DNA from: Pedobacter sp. ASV28
GTDB taxonomy: Bacteria; Bacteroidota; Bacteroidia; Sphingobacteriales; Sphingobacteriaceae
DNA length: 40,340 nucleotides
Direction: 5' to 3'
Assembly (NCBI RefSeq): GCF_016428855.1
Contig: NZ_JAELTN010000046.1
Span: forward strand, 1 to 40,340
Program-made: the position numbers and the translations under genes
Notes under the pieces: generated by a model
Seen by the model: the letters and a program-made list of their open reading frames with translations, nothing else
Database searches by the model: none
Told to the model about the DNA's origin: nothing
Shown: positions 33,577 to 40,340 of the stretch, piece after piece
Layout: every line of letters starts with the position of its first letter
Position numbering within the stretch: the stretch's first letter is position 1

Positions 33577-36500
33577 CTATTGGCAGTCCTCTATCATTTC
33601 CACCATAATGGAAGGGATCAGCTGGGCATTCCCCGTGGCCCCATAGCGGAACTGGAAATCGGCCATGGTCCCATTTATACAGAGGTACAGCACGTTGTTG
33701 TCATTCTCGTCCATTTCCACATCCATTTCGTCCAGTGCCTTCAGCACATAGCTGGAACTTCCGCATTCTTTGTAGCTGAGGTACAGGTTGGCGCTTACCG
33801 ACATCGGGATGGTCAGCCTGTAGCGCTTGCAGTTGACCACCGTGCTGCAGGTGCCGTTGACATTGGCATGGGCCTGTCCGTTGGCGGCAATGTCGGCCAG
33901 GGCAAGGGCATCGGCCGCCGCCTGGCTAACCGTACTGCTGTAGCTCCCCGCCGCAACAGTGTACACCACCGCCCCACCCACCTGGCCTTCGTTACAGTTG
34001 TTCCTGGTAAAGGACTGGCTCTGTACAGCGTTGGTATAGCTTATCGTATTCGATTGCTCTTCTTTATAATGGTAAGCAAAGCTCTTCACCACATTCCCCG
34101 AATGGTCCCTTATGGATTTCAAGCGGTTGAAATCATCGTAGTCATAATACGTGGTCATGCCCCTGGCATCGACATTACTCAGTATATTCCCCGCCTGGTT
34201 ATAGGCAAACATGGCCATGTGCGCATTGGGCAGCCCTCCGTTTAAGGGGTTAACAAAATTAGCAATAGTAGTTTTATCGGGACAATCTAATGCACCAAAG
34301 CTATTGATGGTTGCGATGGTCAATAGGTTTGACACTTCCTGAAAACTTGCATTCTTCACATGGGCAATGGGATATTCATTATTGTTGCTCCAAAGAAAAG
34401 TTTCTTTTAAACCATCGACTGTAGCAAGCTCTACCAAATTTTGTTTTTCTGCACCATGGTAGATCATTTTTTTACGGAGCTTATAATGGGCAGGTACGGC
34501 TACCAAAGGGTTTAGGGTCAGTGTATCTATTTGATTTCCTTCAAAGGCATAGATTTCTATGGGCAATCCAGCGGTATTATACTTAATGATTTCGCCATCG
34601 TTGACCATACCATTGACATGGCTCTCTTTTCTGATGGGAAGATTAACCATATTTTGGTTGAGCAGTGCAGTGGTGTTAAACCCTGTACTATTGTCGTAAT
34701 CTTTTGGATAGCTAAATCTGTGGTGCAATGTTTTCCCTGTGCTACCTGTAGACCAGCTATCTGTTAGCAGGTAACCATTATTTTTATTATAAGCGAATGT
34801 TTGGCGCTGTACCAGTTTTTCAACCTGATTGGCTGCATTATAGGTGTAGGCAGTATCTGTTTCTGCCGTTTTCAGGTACCAATCTGTATGGATATCGTAA
34901 TTTCCTATGCTAAAACTACCAGGATTAGGTGTCGACCCAAATTTGAGTCCTACTACTTCGCTTGCCTGTGGTTCGTATTCTGCATAAGATATATTCTTTT
35001 CGGTGAGCAATCTATAACTGCCACCTTCCAAATGCTCATATTGTCTTTGCCCCAACAGTAGGCCTGATCGCCAGTCGCGGTAGATCACCGGCGGAAACGG
35101 ATAGGCCAGCGTAGCCGAATTGATAAAGTCGTAGGGATCATGGGAGTAGGTATATTCTGTCTTCTGCAACTTGGTCTCATCTGTATATTCCGTAATGTTG
35201 GTATAACGTACCATCTGCCCGTCTCCACCGTTTAAGGGCAAAGCACTATAAGAGACCCTTCTGACCACTACCGGTGTGGCTCCAGGAGCGGGTATGCCAG
35301 AACCACAATGTACACCAAAAAGATGCGCTGGCAGATTAAGGATATATCCACTGGATTTTGTGGCGTTGGCAAATTGGTTATACTGAAAAACGCGGGTCAA
35401 CTGATTGCCAATAACTGCCTCATTAAGCATTTTTTTGATCCTCAGCGCTCCAACCACGAGCTGGTTGCTTTGGCCGGGTTCTTCTTCTTCCCAGCTCAGC
35501 ACCACCGAAAAGTCTGGGTCCGGATTTTCAAATGAGAAATTAATGGTCGTGGTTATTTTGTAAGTTCCCTCTGGCAAGCTATAAGAAAGGTTTGCCTGGT
35601 TAAGAGCCAATGAAAACGAGGGGTTGGAAATTCCCTGGATAACAGTACTCAGGGGACAATCTAAGGTAGATACATTACCATTGCAGCCACTATATTCAAT
35701 ATCTACCAATGTAGGATTAGGGCCTACAACAAACGTTTTAGTATAGATATTCATACTTCCCGCCTGTAAGTTGCCCGGGGTTTTCAGCAAAATGGCATTT
35801 TTTCCCAACAGTGCGGAGAATTGAAAGTCGTTTACATGCGGTGAAGAAATATTTTCTTTGGACACCCTGTTGCTCTCGTACACATAACTTGTTCTGCCGC
35901 CCGTTGGATAAACGATGCTGGTCAATACCCTTGCCTGGGCAAGTACGGTATCTACCCTCCTATCGGCCCCTGGCACATAACCAGAAGGCCCATTGTTCAC
36001 CGCCCCCGCCCTCACTCTAGGGCTAAGCAAGAAACCGTTCGAAGCCCCATTAAAATACCCCCAATAATCTTGAGCGGCCGAAAGTCTGCTGGGCAAGTTG
36101 GTTTCATTATAAGTGAACACATGGCGTTTAGAATTGGCCTCATTTTTATCCAGTTCATCAAAACTGCTTAGATACAGCCGCTTAGTTGCTACCGTATAAG
36201 GGTCTCCAAGCCCTATTTGCGGTATAGGTATAGGTGTAGTTTCTGCAGCACTTGTCCAATAACCTGTATTTAGCCTAAAAGATCTCAGCAACTGTCCTGT
36301 CTTACTTTTGACATGTATTTTCTCCAAGGCCTTTGAGCCCCCAATAACATCTTGCCTCAGCGTAGTGGCTGTTATAAACTCTATATCGGCATTGGCAGTA
36401 CTTATTTTCTGTAGTATGCTTTTGCTTGCTTCATTGGCATAAGAGGAATACCTTATTTGATTATCTGCGTAATCACAGCTGCTTGACCCCAGATAATCTG

Positions 36501-37482
36501 TAGTCTCTCCTCCCCTCCCAAAATCTACGGTAGTTGTTAGGGTATAGAAATAGTCAATCTTGCTCCCTTCCGGATGCCTGATCTGCATAATTTGCCAGTT
36601 TGTGATATGCGATGGCGTACCAATGGCAGTTGCACTGGGCAAGCTAGCGCCGCCAGGGCCAAAACTAATGGTATTTGAGCTATTGAATACATCATAGGCG
36701 CTACGCGTTTGGTCTTCTGTCTTTCCAAAAAAGTATTTGCTTCCATCGGGCAGGGTTAATATCCATTGGGTAATCTGTCCCGTACCATTTGCCTGATAAG
36801 AAATTTGAACCTGGCTTTTGGGCATCTGTACAAATGTCTGTTGTTGCTGGTCATAGTAAAATTTCCCTGAATAGCCCATGGCAGAAAAATAGTAGATATC
36901 CGGTTCAACATCTAAACGATTGTCGGTAATATCATAATAAGCCGATAGTTTGTCAGCGCTTCCGTTAGGATAATCGGAAATGGTCTTGGCCTTACGTGTG
37001 GTATACATATAGCCATCTGAAGTACTAAAGTCATCAGGCTGTCCATGGACTACACGGTATAGGCTAGGTCCTGTACTAAGGCTCCAGCCCAAACCTGCCC
37101 AGGAAGCCACTTCTTCTACCCTAATTCCCGAGGCATTATAGCTTAGTGATAGTGGTACAGACAGGGCACCCGACTTTGCGGTATATAAAGGGATAGAAAT
37201 TACCGGTACGCCTGAAGAATAGTTCATTGGGAAGGCCAGATATTTACCCAAAGCACTCACTTCCGGAGAAGGGGGAACAACATTGGTCAGGTTCAACTTG
37301 TCTACACTTTGTGCATAGCCCTTTATCGTATACAAGCTTTGCAAAACCATCAATAGCAACAAAACGTAAAATGAAATGGGGCTACCGTAACCTTTTATGT
37401 CGGTACTTTGGGTTGGAATAATGATCATCTGTTCTGCCGGTCGAGGCAAATTTTCTGAGTGAACGGAATTTAATAATGGCAT
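33577..37482 (-). CDS. Large Rhs-like exported protein with C-terminal DUF5977
   Basis: This 1301-residue protein has an extended N-terminus. The signal-type hydrophobic stretch ISFYVLLLLMVLQSLYTIKG (about 37-56, then YAQS) suggests the true start may be Met19 (37428) rather than 37482. The N-terminal third opens like TcB/SpvB-type shells: GKYLAFPMNYSSGVPVISIP, then SLSYNASGIRVEEVASWAGL. Scattered YD-repeat-like motifs follow (YDYDDFNRLKSIRDHSGNVV near residue 1115). The C-terminal ~150 residues are a DUF5977-like unit (FTRNNCNEGQ, ALADIAANGQAHANVNGTC) followed by a beta domain. There is no toxin tip or immunity gene. It lies 24 nt ahead of the toxin-bearing Rhs gene, the usual Bacteroidota pair, so it may be a partner shell or surface component. 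Its exact role is unknown. Confidence 0.85.
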   Translation of the reverse strand: MPLLNSVHSENLPRPAEQMIIIPTQSTDIKGYGSPISFYVLLLLMVLQSLYTIKGYAQSVDKLNLTNVVPPSPEVSALGKYLAFPMNYSSGVPVISIPLYTAKSGALSVPLSLSYNASGIRVEEVASWAGLGWSLSTGPSLYRVVHGQPDDFSTSDGYMYTTRKAKTISDYPNGSADKLSAYYDITDNRLDVEPDIYYFSAMGYSGKFYYDQQQQTFVQMPKSQVQISYQANGTGQITQWILTLPDGSKYFFGKTEDQTRSAYDVFNSSNTISFGPGGASLPSATAIGTPSHITNWQIMQIRHPEGSKIDYFYTLTTTVDFGRGGETTDYLGSSSCDYADNQIRYSSYANEASKSILQKISTANADIEFITATTLRQDVIGGSKALEKIHVKSKTGQLLRSFRLNTGYWTSAAETTPIPIPQIGLGDPYTVATKRLYLSSFDELDKNEANSKRHVFTYNETNLPSRLSAAQDYWGYFNGASNGFLLSPRVRAGAVNNGPSGYVPGADRRVDTVLAQARVLTSIVYPTGGRTSYVYESNRVSKENISSPHVNDFQFSALLGKNAILLKTPGNLQAGSMNIYTKTFVVGPNPTLVDIEYSGCNGNVSTLDCPLSTVIQGISNPSFSLALNQANLSYSLPEGTYKITTTINFSFENPDPDFSVVLSWEEEEPGQSNQLVVGALRIKKMLNEAVIGNQLTRVFQYNQFANATKSSGYILNLPAHLFGVHCGSGIPAPGATPVVVRRVSYSALPLNGGDGQMVRYTNITEYTDETKLQKTEYTYSHDPYDFINSATLAYPFPPVIYRDWRSGLLLGQRQYEHLEGGSYRLLTEKNISYAEYEPQASEVVGLKFGSTPNPGSFSIGNYDIHTDWYLKTAETDTAYTYNAANQVEKLVQRQTFAYNKNNGYLLTDSWSTGSTGKTLHHRFSYPKDYDNSTGFNTTALLNQNMVNLPIRKESHVNGMVNDGEIIKYNTAGLPIEIYAFEGNQIDTLTLNPLVAVPAHYKLRKKMIYHGAEKQNLVELATVDGLKETFLWSNNNEYPIAHVKNASFQEVSNLLTIATINSFGALDCPDKTTIANFVNPLNGGLPNAHMAMFAYNQAGNILSNVDARGMTTYYDYDDFNRLKSIRDHSGNVVKSFAYHYKEEQSNTISYTNAVQSQSFTRNNCNEGQVGGAVVYTVAAGSYSSTVSQAAADALALADIAANGQAHANVNGTCSTVVNCKRYRLTIPMSVSANLYLSYKECGSSSYVLKALDEMDVEMDENDNNVLYLCINGTMADFQFRYGATGNAQLIPSIMVEMIEDCQ

Positions 37483-38049
37483 TTGCTTTTTGTTGGGATT
37501 AATTATGAAGTATCGGATTGATTGAAGACTGACTTATTATTTTCATTAGAAGAGGCGCAACAGTTCCACAACAGAAAAAGCTTATTATCATTGAGTTGTA
37601 AACCAAAAATTATCAAATTTAGATCGGCATAAATTAATTTTTTTTTCTGGTTTTTCCAACTCGTTTTTTCCAAATTTTTTAGGCACAAATGCTTAAAATC
37701 ATCCCGATTATGATTAACATAAAAAGGATCCCGAAATGTCGTCAAAATCCTCAAGTTTATATATGGTATTTGGTTTCGTCTGATTAACCTTTGACTCCTT
37801 TAGCACAAATATTAGCGTTAGAGACCGAGCCAAAGCCTGATTTGTACTTTATACTGATATATAGAGAAAATCTGGACCCGGTTCTAGAGACACATCTAAA
37901 AGTTGTTACCTAAATATTTTTATTATATTCCAAAACCAGAAAAAAAATGGTCTGTCCTATAAAAGTTAGGTATAGATTTCAGCCTATTTATTGGATAGTG
38001 CGTAAAATCAACGAGGCTTTAATTTTTCAATTTAAGGTTAACGTTTTTA
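37483..38049. other. Intergenic region upstream of the Rhs operon
   Basis: About 570 AT-rich bases. A TAAATTTG -7-type element reads leftward at 37621-37614, about 132 nt ahead of the Rhs start, but has no matching -33. An 83-codon leftward frame (37503-37754) has no SD and no protein-like features. No terminator is evident after the secretion operon, which ends at 38050. Confidence 0.5.
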
Positions 38050-38592
38050 TTATTTATTTATATTTCTCAATTCCAACTGTAGGTTCAGCCCATCTTTATT
38101 TGCCTGTCCGTTAAGTTCTTTCTTATTGCTAAGCTTTAGAGCGGCTATTTGACCTATATGGCTACTTTTACTCATCGTATCCAACAGTTTTACCAAGTTG
38201 AAATAATTGCCCTTAAAGGTAAATTGTTGCTTCACGATTTCTTTTTGCAGGCCTGCCGTGTCGCTCATTGTCTGTAGGTTGGGTGTAAAACTGATCTTTA
38301 CCTGTTGGCCAATGGCCATACCCGATATGGCCTGCCACAAACGGTTTTCGCGGTCTTCTGTTTTCACCTTATAAGCCTTTAGCGCCTCTAAGTAAAAATT
38401 ACTCTTTTTATGAAGTTGGGGAAAGGCTGCATCTTCTGCCCTTACATTTTCCTGTTCTTTCTTAAGCTTGGCATTAAGTTGGAAGGCCGCTATAGTGTGT
38501 TGAACGGAAAACCTATAAGCAACATACACCAGTACAAGCATAGCTGCCCACATGATCCATTTTTTCTTTTGCTGGTCTAGTTTATTCCACAT
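38050..38592 (-). CDS. PilO/GspM-like assembly protein (hypothetical)
   Basis: This 180-residue bitopic membrane protein has a short basic cytoplasmic N-terminus (MWNKLDQQKKKW), one TM helix (IMWAAMLVLVYVAYRFSV, about 13-30), a coiled-coil segment (about 35-75) and a small alpha/beta domain (about 85-180; KQQFTFKGNYFNLVKLLDTM resembles the ferredoxin-like strand-helix of PilO/GspM). It starts 3 nt after the GspL/PilN-like gene and closes the visible operon. In type II secretion and type IV pili, such proteins join PilN/GspL to form the inner-membrane alignment platform. Sequence similarity is weak, and the assignment relies on topology and gene order (secretin - GspL/PilN - PilO). Confidence 0.65.
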   Translation of the reverse strand: MWNKLDQQKKKWIMWAAMLVLVYVAYRFSVQHTIAAFQLNAKLKKEQENVRAEDAAFPQLHKKSNFYLEALKAYKVKTEDRENRLWQAISGMAIGQQVKISFTPNLQTMSDTAGLQKEIVKQQFTFKGNYFNLVKLLDTMSKSSHIGQIAALKLSNKKELNGQANKDGLNLQLELRNINK

Positions 38593-38595
38593 GGT

Positions 38596-39789
38596 TTAAT
38601 AGGTAATCGATATGTTGAACTGGTAATTATCGCTTTCGGGATCTTCCTGAAATTTTTGCAGCTTGGCATTTTTCACCCATGTTTTTTCCTTTAACACAAA
38701 GATCCAGTTGTTCACTGCCGTTAGGTTGGCCGTAGTGCCCGTAATATTAATATTAGGCCTACGTTCGGTCTTCTCTTCTTCGGTCCTGAAGTCATTCAGC
38801 AGCACTTCCTGCAGGGTAAGCTGGCGGGGCATGCTGCTACCTATCTCGTTCAGCAACCAGCCATAATTATAGCCTCCATTCCATTGCAGTTCTTTGAGCA
38901 GCTGTTCGTTTTTAACAATCTCCTTTTTGAGCAGATCTACCTGATCGGCGCTTGCCGTTTGCGCCCCTACTTCCCTCAACAGCTGTTCATTCTGTTGGTT
39001 ATAATGGCTAAAGAGCATAAAGCTCACCAACAGCACCATAAACAAAGCCATAAGGAAAAATATGGCTTTCTTTTTTAGTTGCGCATTGGCCAGATAGGTG
39101 GCAAATTCCTCTTCGACACTTTCTACATTGGCCGTAATGGGCTGTAGCTTATCATGCAGAATGAGCTGAAAAGCCGAGGCATAGGCCAATAAATTTTCTT
39201 CCGGAATGGGTTCCTGCTCTATTTTTATAGGGAAAGGGCTCTTTAAGTTTACATCAGTGCTGTAGCTCACAAAATGGCGTTCTTCGGTCAGTACAAAACC
39301 ATGTCCGGCATATTGCAATGTTGTTCCATAAAAGTTCAACTGTGGCCAAATGTGCACTGTAGGCATCCCCCCTAAACTGAACATATATATTTTTAAACCT
39401 GCCCTTCTCAGTTTTTCCAACAGTTCATCTACGCCTTCTTTTCTCATGATACTCAGCAGGCCATTTGCACCCTGCTGGTAGTGCTGTACATAGAAGTTTT
39501 TTTGCTCGGTTGCAGGAAAAGCCTGTTGAAAACGTTGATGGTCTGTTGCTTCTTCTACACTTTGTATATTCTTATGAATAATACCCTTACCTGTTAAAGT
39601 AAGGGCAACGGGAATACCTTTAGGCAAAATGGCCAATACGGCACCAAGGGTACCTTCTATTGTTTTTTTGCCCTGTATGTGTAACTCGTTGTTTTTTCTG
39701 TTGAGCTGACAATACCTTAAGCCATACCTGTTATGGCCAAAGCTATGCAGTTCTACCCCCAAAACCGTTTGTAATCCTTCTGCCAACAT
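38596..39789 (-). CDS. GspL/PilM-PilN-like inner-membrane platform protein
   Basis: This 397-residue protein has a cytoplasmic N-terminal part (1-235) resembling the actin-like domain of GspL/PilM in divergent form (VLGVELHSFGHNRYGLRYCQ; GIPVALTLTGKGI). A single TM helix follows at about 240-262 (KAIFFLMALFMVLLVSFMLF). The periplasmic PilN-like part has a coiled coil (YNQQNEQLLREVG and on) and a ferredoxin-like domain with the typical GWLLNEIGSSMPRQLTLQEV opening and INITGTTANLTAVNNWIFVL. A PilM-PilN fusion of this kind corresponds to GspL. It lies 3 nt after the secretin, which supports a secretion/pilus operon. Nucleotide-binding motifs are not obvious, so the N-domain may be degenerate. 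Confidence 0.72.
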   Translation of the reverse strand: MLAEGLQTVLGVELHSFGHNRYGLRYCQLNRKNNELHIQGKKTIEGTLGAVLAILPKGIPVALTLTGKGIIHKNIQSVEEATDHQRFQQAFPATEQKNFYVQHYQQGANGLLSIMRKEGVDELLEKLRRAGLKIYMFSLGGMPTVHIWPQLNFYGTTLQYAGHGFVLTEERHFVSYSTDVNLKSPFPIKIEQEPIPEENLLAYASAFQLILHDKLQPITANVESVEEEFATYLANAQLKKKAIFFLMALFMVLLVSFMLFSHYNQQNEQLLREVGAQTASADQVDLLKKEIVKNEQLLKELQWNGGYNYGWLLNEIGSSMPRQLTLQEVLLNDFRTEEEKTERRPNINITGTTANLTAVNNWIFVLKEKTWVKNAKLQKFQEDPESDNYQFNISITY

Positions 39790-39792
39790 TTG

Positions 39793-40340
39793 CTAATAAA
39801 GAATGGTAGGTTTAATGAATACCAGTGTTACCACTTTACTATCGCTTTTCTCACGACTACTGAACAGCCACTTAATAATTGGTATACGCGACAGCAAAGG
39901 CACTCCCGAGCCTGTTTCTGTCCTCTCGGTACGTTCTAAACCACCCAATACAATCATATCTTCATTTTTTGCCCTAATGAGCGAGGTAAATTTGCTGGTA
40001 GATTTGGGTGGAGGGGCATTTTGTGGCGGATTTCCTATAAAATCGGAAATATTAACCTTGATGTTCAGGGTTACCTGATCATCGCCAGACACCATAGGTC
40101 TGATCTCTATTTCCAAATTGGCATTTACTTCGGTAAATTGTTCCGTTACCACGGTCTGCGCATTCAACGATGGAATTACATTTTGGGTTCTTTGGCTGTA
40201 ATACCTGGAACTACCAATGCTCAGGTTTAAGGTCGCCGATAAAGGAGCCGTCCAGAAAGTCCTGCTTTACCATCTTCTTTTCGTACCCGAAGTTGAACAG
40301 GTAGTAAATGGTTGTCGTCTTTACCTTGAAATAGGCATTC
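39793..40340 (-). pseudogene. Secretin (GspD/PilQ family), C-terminal part with apparent frameshift
   Basis: This is the C-terminal ~180 residues of an outer-membrane secretin; the rest lies beyond the window. The signature is strong: NLEIEIRPMVSGDDQVTLNI, LIRAKNEDMIVLGGLERTER, then GVPLLSRIPIIKWLFSSREK and KVVTLVFIKPTIL, the conserved V-P-x-L-x-x-I-P-x-x-x-x-L-F secretin end. Two frames are needed. From the window edge the protein reads IYYLFNFGYEKKMVKQDFLD, GSFIGDL, then runs into TAG at 40213-40211. The other frame continues NLSIGSSRYYSQRTQNVIPS. They join if one A is removed from CTT-AAA-CCT at 40226-40228. This is either a sequencing error, a disabling mutation or a +1 recoding site. A short ORF starting at 40167 is only an internal TTG artefact. 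Confidence 0.8.

Noticed and set aside
37503..37754. 83-codon - strand ORF upstream of the Rhs operon
   Set aside because: AT-rich, no SD, no recognisable features, lies where a promoter is expected.

Overview
The window looks like chromosomal DNA of a Bacteroidota bacterium, most likely a Sphingobacteriaceae (Pedobacter-like) species. The evidence is a T9SS C-terminal sorting domain, a one-protein hybrid two-component sensor (HTCS), Bacteroidota-type DUF6443/DUF5977 Rhs proteins, TAnnTTTG-type -7 elements, lipoprotein and SusCD-era carbohydrate biology, and a moderately low GC content. The species assignment is inference; no rRNA is present.

Layout. 1-1610 (+): the end of a BclA/C1q-like surface protein and a T9SS-secreted protein, closed by a strong bidirectional terminator. 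1745-7466 (-): a tripartite RND efflux operon (adaptor, pump, outer-membrane factor). 7873-9267 (+): a tandem UspA stress protein and a TetR-like regulator. 9268-11131 (-): a LytS/LytTR-type two-component pair. Phased 21-22 bp direct repeats lie in front of both the efflux/Usp divergent region and the kinase gene, which suggests that the LytTR regulator controls both. 11470-12495 (-): a flippase-like membrane protein. 12819-12893 (-): tRNA-Pro(TGG) with its terminator. 13029-13508 (-): a GNAT acetyltransferase.

13526-27100 (-) is a pectin-degradation locus. An HTCS sensor/regulator is followed by a PL1-type pectate lyase (preceded by a translationally coupled 53-codon small ORF), a CE8 pectin methylesterase, a GH28 polygalacturonase, an alpha/beta-hydrolase esterase, a GH95 enzyme and an SDR of the mannonate/fructuronate reductase type. 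Together these could de-esterify and cut homogalacturonan, trim side chains and feed the uronate products into central metabolism. No SusC/SusD pair is in the window.

27101-28203 is gene-poor, with a ~104-bp tandem repeat and a 40-bp fossil of an Rhs core. 28204-37482 (-) is an Rhs polymorphic-toxin locus: a DUF5977 Rhs-like protein, a DUF6443 Rhs protein ending in a YwqJ-like deaminase tip, its likely immunity gene, an orphan Rhs C-terminal cassette, and a second likely immunity gene that is membrane anchored. The orphan cassette's toxin tip is split between two frames exactly at an in-phase A_AAA_AAC heptamer, so that a -1 ribosomal frameshift would join the 267-residue upstream part to a 128-residue tip whose stop codon overlaps the immunity start (ATGA). 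This is the most interesting signal in the window.

38050-40340 (-) is the end of a type II secretion/type IV pilus-like operon (secretin, GspL/PilM-PilN-like, PilO/GspM-like). The secretin reading frame carries an apparent one-base insertion near 40226-40228.
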